From: Mesorhizobium sp. LSJC280B00
Lineage (GTDB): Bacteria; Pseudomonadota; Alphaproteobacteria; Rhizobiales; Rhizobiaceae
Direction of reading: 5' to 3'
Assembly (NCBI RefSeq): GCF_000502835.1
Contig: NZ_AYVL01000019.1
Location: 45,307-101,413, forward strand
DNA: 56,107 nt
Shown here piece after piece: positions 51,940 to 56,107 of this stretch. The translations under genes and the position numbers were made by a program. The notes below the pieces were generated by a model. That model was not told the DNA's origin and did not search any database. It saw only the letters and a list, made by a program, of their open reading frames with translations. The stretch's first letter is position 1, and each line of letters opens with the position of its first letter.

Positions 51940-52960
51940 CGGCCTTGCACAGCCATTGCGTTGACGATCGCTTCCGCCAGCATGGCTGCACCGATACTGT
52001 TGAGGTGATTGTCATCGAAATAGAGCGGATCCTGCCCAAGCAGGGCTACGCAGCGGGCCGGGGTGAAGGAGCTGCAGAAAATCCTTTCCGGCCTGATTCG
52101 CACCAAGTTCGGATGGTCGGGGATCGCGTCCAGTTGGCGGTGTATGCCTTCAACCCTCTCTTCGAAGACGCTGTAGCTCGTCGGCAGCCACTCTTCCCGT
52201 TGGATCCCGAAGTGCCACTCCTTTGCAAATGCCGCGGCACGTCCCAGCCGACATCGGGGATCATATAGACGAGGAGGACCTGCTTTCCGCTGTCCAGCAG
52301 ATGCTGGATCGAAGCGCGATTAAGGGCGCCAAGCTTGTCGATCCGGGAGGGATGCTCATTGGACTCCCGTGCCTGTCCAATGGGAAGATAGAGAACGGGC
52401 TTGCCGTGTTCCAAACCGCCCTCCTTTGTTGAAACGGTTCCCGTCAAAGTAGAAAGTCCAGCGGGCAACCACGACGACCGTCTTGAGTTCCGCGCTGGCC
52501 ACAAGATACTCCTGCACCAGTTTGTTGTAGGTCGCGCACTCGTCCTCACGGTCAGAACGGTAAGAACCCACAAATGGCGGGCAGCGGCCGACGCTTAGTT
52601 CTCTCAGGCCATGACCGACACACGAGAGAGCGCCAGCGAGGGCATGGCTAAGCGACATAGCGTGGCTGTCGCCGAGCGCTGAGGAGCCTTCCGACCAAGT
52701 TTTCGGGTCTCGCGAACGCAATCACAAGGGCGGTCCCAAGCACTGGAACGAGAGCCCAAAAGCTGGGAAAGGGCACTGTCTCGTCGAACGTGAAGACGGC
52801 ATAGAAGATCATGACAATCCCCGAGACCGAGGCTGCCTGTGTCGCCCCTCCGCCCACGTGATTCCATTTGGTAGCGGTAAGTGCGAGTGCCGCCCCGATC
52901 CCGAGTTCTCAAGCCCGAGTAGGCACGATGGGTAATGAGAGCATGTTGCAAGCGTCCTGG
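51940..52960 (-). pseudogene. OafA-like acyltransferase (AT3 with SGNH domain), frameshifted
   Basis: The piece 52857-52648 gives IVMIFYAVFTFDETVPFPSF, WALVPVLGTALVIAFARPEN, the last membrane spans of an acyltransferase-3 protein. Then ECATYNKLVQEYLVASAELK, TVVVVARWTFYFDGNRF, KEGGLEHGKPVLYLPIGQAR and LLDSGKQVLLVYMIPDVGWD follow in other frames. The end reads DPLYFDDNHLNSIGAAMLAE, a typical SGNH-domain tail with DxxH. Three or more indels break it and the N-terminal membrane domain is missing. It probably once acetylated the exopolysaccharide. Confidence 0.72.
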
Positions 52961-53083
52961 TTCGTGGATCACGGGCTTGAAGATTTCGGGACACCGTCCA
53001 CCGGACCTCGTCCGGCAAAGGAGACTTTCGGCCGGCGTGCGGGTGCCTGCGCCGGCGCGGCCCAGGCTCTCCTGTTGTTCGAG

Positions 53084-54352
53084 CTAAGCTTTAGGCAAGC
53101 TGACGCGCGGTCTCTTGAGTAGTTCTCCGTAGTATTGGGCCGTTCGCGAAGCGATTGTGCCCCAATCCATACTGGTGGCGGCAGTGTTCATGGCGCCTTG
53201 CCGCAGGCGCCTCACAAGGCGCGGCGAGCTCAATGCCATCCCCAGTGCGTCGGCCAGAGACTCCGGTTGCCCCGGCTCGCATAACAGCCCGTTCACGCCA
53301 TCGATCACCACGTCCGTCAGTCCGCCGACCCGACTGGCCACGACCGGCCGCCCGTTTGCGAACGCCGCAGAAGCCACCCCGCTTTGCGAGGCGTCCAGAT
53401 AGGGCAAGGCGACGATGCACGCCTCCTGAAACTCCTGAACGGCTTCCAGCGACGTGAGAAAGCTGTCCCTGACCGTAATATTGGTAGCACCCCGGCAGCG
53501 TCCGGCCAGGCGATCCAGTTCAGAGCCCCGCCCAGCCAGATGCAGCGACAACGGGAGGCCGCGTCGACCCAGGAGCTCCACTGCATCGAGCAGGACGGCC
53601 AGCCCCTTGTATTGTTCCATTCGTCCGAACAGAAGCACACGTCCTGGTATGGGCTCACGCTGCAGTGCTGCAGGTGGGCACAACAGCACGCCATGCGTCG
53701 TCTCGCGGACTTCGGTTCCATTCGCGCGGGTGAGTCGGGCAAGCTCCGTGCAGCAGTGGTGACCATGACCAAGGAGAAGGTTTGCTGCGGCTCTTATCCG
53801 GCTGCGGATCCTGGGACGATCGACCTTGGAATCGCTTCCTGAATGCGGCAGTGGGTCGTGCACAGTGACGACTATCCTTGCGGAGCCTTTCATCAGAAGG
53901 ACCATAATATAGTGGGCGAAGTTCGGGCACTCCTGGAAATGCACGATGTGCGGCTTGAATGCCCACATGTCGATCAACGCGCGCAGAAGGTCGCGGATAT
54001 AGGCGAACATCCCGGACCTTCGCAGAAAGAGCTGGTACAAGCGGGTCTGCAGTTTGGAAGGCTCTGGGCTGCCAAGATGCAGTCCGCATTCCTTCTCGTA
54101 ACCCGTCCTATCCGTAATCAGTCGGACGGAGCCATGATTGGCGAGGGACGCAGCCAGACGCGCCGCATACTCCGGAAATAATGGAGAGAAGATAACGACC
54201 CTCAGTTCCTCCTTCGAGGGAGAGATCTCTCCGGACGCACGCAGGGTTGGGCCGGGCGCAGGCGCAGGCGCCTGCTGCGGGCTGCGCGCGGATTTCTTCA
54301 GCAGCGAAGAGGCAGTATCGTCCATGAGTCTTAGACCCCGTTGGTAGATCAT
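53084..54352 (-). CDS. GT4-family glycosyltransferase
   Basis: This GT-B fold enzyme has about 422 residues from the chosen start at 54352; the first ATG of the longer frame (54541) lies within the upstream gene. The donor-binding half contains VLLFGRMEQYKGLAVLLDAV and EACIVALPYLDASQSGVASA, then FANGRPVVASRVGGLTDVVI and NGLLCEPGQPESLADAL, typical of GT4. The first half starts EELRVVIFSPLFPEYAARLA. A disordered Pro-Ala segment precedes it (about 88-110 in the long frame). ATG 54325 is another possible start. It is directly downstream of the methyltransferase gene and likely part of the same transcript. Confidence 0.88.
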   Translation of the reverse strand: MIYQRGLRLMDDTASSLLKKSARSPQQAPAPAPGPTLRASGEISPSKEELRVVIFSPLFPEYAARLAASLANHGSVRLITDRTGYEKECGLHLGSPEPSKLQTRLYQLFLRRSGMFAYIRDLLRALIDMWAFKPHIVHFQECPNFAHYIMVLLMKGSARIVVTVHDPLPHSGSDSKVDRPRIRSRIRAAANLLLGHGHHCCTELARLTRANGTEVRETTHGVLLCPPAALQREPIPGRVLLFGRMEQYKGLAVLLDAVELLGRRGLPLSLHLAGRGSELDRLAGRCRGATNITVRDSFLTSLEAVQEFQEACIVALPYLDASQSGVASAAFANGRPVVASRVGGLTDVVIDGVNGLLCEPGQPESLADALGMALSSPRLVRRLRQGAMNTAATSMDWGTIASRTAQYYGELLKRPRVSLPKA

Positions 54353-54359
54353 TCCGCAG

Positions 54360-54998
54360 TCATTTAACCGCAGACTTTTTCGCCCGCGCGGCGACGATGA
54401 CGGGATAGGAGGGGTCATGCTGGTCGAGCGCATCTCGAGTGACGTCGTCGAGCACGCGTTGCTGAAGAAATGCAATGGCGGCTTCGAGATTGCCATGTGC
54501 TTCCACATGGATACTGCCCGGCTCGAACTGCTCTTGGACAAGGCGCCGGACGGACACAGCCGTAAGCGACCAGCACCAAGTATGGCCCCAGTCGCTTTCC
54601 CGACCCACTGGACTGATCCCGGGTACGGTAAGTAACAGGATACCGCCGGGCTTCAGTGCCCGGTGCAGGGTTGCAAGGGCGGCTCGCATGTCGAACAGCA
54701 GGTGCAGTGTCTGTGTCAGGACAATGCAGTCGAACTGCAGTTCCCGGAGGGTTTCAGGATCGGCCAGATCACCGATTATCGTGGCATTGGGGTTGCTGTC
54801 GTCGACGAAGAGGATGTCGCTTTTCTCCACGGCGGGTCCGCCGAAGCGTAACGTGTAGTGGTTGTCTCCGACTTCCAGTACACGGCCGCCGATGTCTCCG
54901 GAATTCCTGGCGAGGAAGCCTTCAATGTAGTGGCGATCAATCGGCGTTCCGCGATCAAACCCCCACCCGCCGCGGGTGGACCGAGGCGCGCTCTACTT
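54360..54998 (-). CDS. SAM-dependent methyltransferase with no visible start codon
   Basis: The frame continues directly from the TAG stop of the upstream glycosyltransferase gene, in the same frame, without any ATG, GTG or TTG until 54830. From there the protein would miss motif I. The unstarted part reads GFDRGTPIDRHYIEGFLARN, then DIGGRVLEVGDNHYTLRFGG (SAM-binding motif I), so it is real protein sequence. The rest has FDCIVLTQTLHLLFDMRAAL and LKPGGILLLTVPGISPVGR. The enzyme may methylate a sugar. Either its N-terminus was lost by deletion or it starts at a rare codon, or by readthrough. Confidence 0.7.
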
Positions 54999-55976
54999 AT
55001 TCTCCCTTCGCATCCAAACCATCCCCTCCCGCAGATGCCGCCCGAACTCGCGCGTCACGGCTCTCGTCGTGCCTCCAGGCGACCATGCGACTGCCCGCGC
55101 GACTTGACCCACAACCGGAGCGAAACGCTTGCCGGACTGCCAGTCCGCGCGCGCGGCGACGAGCATTTCCTTTGCATATAGCGCGCGCCATTTCGCTCTG
55201 CTCTCCCTCATGGCGGCGCGCCTGGACGGATCGTTTCCGAGGCGCTCCTCGTGCCGATCCAGCACTGAAAGCACGGCCCGAAGCATCCGGTCCCGGTCTG
55301 CTGTCATGCTGTTTGCATGCCGGCGGTATTGGGCGACTGTGACGGGATATCCGGCAACAGGGAACCTGCTTGCGACACGTAGGTAGAGGTCGTAATCCTC
55401 ACAGCGCTGAAGCGCCTCATCGAAGCCACCGATCTCCTCCAGGCACTTGCGCTGATAGAGAACGGTAGCGTGCATCCCGATGCAGTTGCTGAGGATGAAG
55501 TCATGATGGGCGTCTTCGCCTATGTTGATGAAGATGTCACCGCCCATTGGTGCCAAGCTTTCCGTTACGTATTGATGCCCTCCGTAGACCAGAGCGCAGT
55601 GTGGCTGCCTCTTCCAGAAATTCACGCCGCATTCTAGGGCGTGTGGCAGGAGAAGGTCGTCCGCATCAAGGAAGACCACATGTGTCGTCCTGCAGTTCTT
55701 CCACCCGAAGTTGCGGGCTGCTGCGAGCCCCTTGTTGTCCTGCCGGATAAGCCGCACGGACGGGTAGCGCTGGACGACTTGCGAGGGATCGTCGGTCGAA
55801 CCGTCATCGACGACGATCACTTCGTCCGCCAGGCGAATCTGTGCCAGAACGCTGCCGATGGCGTCATCGAGGAAATGAGCATGATTGAAAGTCGTTATGA
55901 TCACTCCGACGGTAAGCTCGTCGGTGGCCTCTTGAGGCGGAAATGACTTATCAATGACTTCAACTGATATATTCAC
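54993..55976 (-). CDS. GT2-family glycosyltransferase
   Basis: This 327-residue GT-A enzyme starts, after a short lead, with TVGVIITTFNHAHFLDDAIG. The nucleotide-sugar region has EVIVVDDGSTDD (Asp57-Asp58), and the metal-binding DxD equivalent is VFLDADDLLLPHA (104-107). The acceptor region carries EEIGGFDEALQRCEDYDLYL, where the ED is the likely catalytic base. It ends in a basic region. GTG at 55976 was preferred, because AAGGAG lies eight bases before; the open frame reaches 56036 with an ATG. Probably a step in exopolysaccharide side-chain assembly. Confidence 0.9.
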   Translation of the reverse strand: MNISVEVIDKSFPPQEATDELTVGVIITTFNHAHFLDDAIGSVLAQIRLADEVIVVDDGSTDDPSQVVQRYPSVRLIRQDNKGLAAARNFGWKNCRTTHVVFLDADDLLLPHALECGVNFWKRQPHCALVYGGHQYVTESLAPMGGDIFINIGEDAHHDFILSNCIGMHATVLYQRKCLEEIGGFDEALQRCEDYDLYLRVASRFPVAGYPVTVAQYRRHANSMTADRDRMLRAVLSVLDRHEERLGNDPSRRAAMRESRAKWRALYAKEMLVAARADWQSGKRFAPVVGQVARAVAWSPGGTTRAVTREFGRHLREGMVWMRRENK

Positions 55977-56107
55977 GGCGCCTTCTCCTTTGGTGCATGA
56001 TTGACGTATCGGCTCAAGACAGGGTGCGTGATCCACCCGCTGCCTAGCGCCGTTACATGTGGTGCGTGGCTGTGTATGCGGATGATGCGAGTCCCCGCTG
56101 TGTAAGC

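Overview
The window looks like a GC-rich alphaproteobacterium of the Hyphomicrobiales, most like Mesorhizobium or a close rhizobial relative. This is an inference from gene families typical of that group: DUF982, an IS5 element of the IS427 group, an ExoF/ExoP-type exopolysaccharide export pair, a LIG-POL LigD without a nuclease domain, and MbcA/ParS-type antitoxins. It is an accessory and partly decaying region, with many insertion sequences, truncated toxin-antitoxin modules and frameshifted genes between intact operons.

Layout. (1) 1-3.0 kb: the right part of an IS21 element (istA tail, istB) that has cut off the end of an AbiEii-like toxin gene, then an intact VapBC pair. (2) 3.2-7.6 kb: an envelope-related cluster with a frameshifted peptidoglycan-binding protein, an OmpA-domain protein, a DUF6931-like protein, a caspase-like protease whose tail carries a CxxCH motif, and a YceI-OmpA fusion. 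(3) 7.6-17.4 kb: a frameshifted hypothetical gene, xthA, ligD, DUF982, several broken or orphan toxin-antitoxin genes, recombinase remnants, pcm and the 3' end of a group II intron. (4) 17.6-24.0 kb: a clean operon with a five-component LIV-type ABC transporter, an Asp/Glu/hydantoin racemase and a GntR/FCD regulator. (5) 24.7-27.6 kb: a second caspase-like gene, with Sel1 repeats, overlapping a small proline-rich lipoprotein gene.

(6) 28.2-37 kb: a Crp/Fnr regulator, then a tandemly duplicated and diverged module of two LuxR-type regulators plus a small unknown gene. It lies among scraps of sugar-modification genes (class III aminotransferase, PIG-L deacetylase, UDP-glucuronate-decarboxylase-like epimerase, DegT aminotransferase) and IS630 debris. 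(7) 37.2-40.8 kb: an intact secreted beta-helix protein with RTX repeats, followed by wreckage of two type I secretion ABC transporter genes. (8) 40.9-56.1 kb: an exopolysaccharide region with a ParB/Srx-fold protein, a WecG/TagA glycosyltransferase, an IS630 nested in an IS5, a periplasmic beta-helix protein, a broken AAA ATPase, an ExoP/Wzc-like co-polymerase, an ExoF-like export protein, a broken acyltransferase, GT4 and GT2 glycosyltransferases, and a methyltransferase without a visible start codon.

Working together, the liv-type operon is probably a self-contained uptake and racemisation pathway controlled by its GntR gene. The 42-56 kb genes form a polysaccharide assembly and export set, and the LuxR/Crp regulators next to the sugar-gene scraps may once have controlled it. 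No tRNA, rRNA or CRISPR array was seen. No searches could be run, so family assignments rest on reading the translated sequences.
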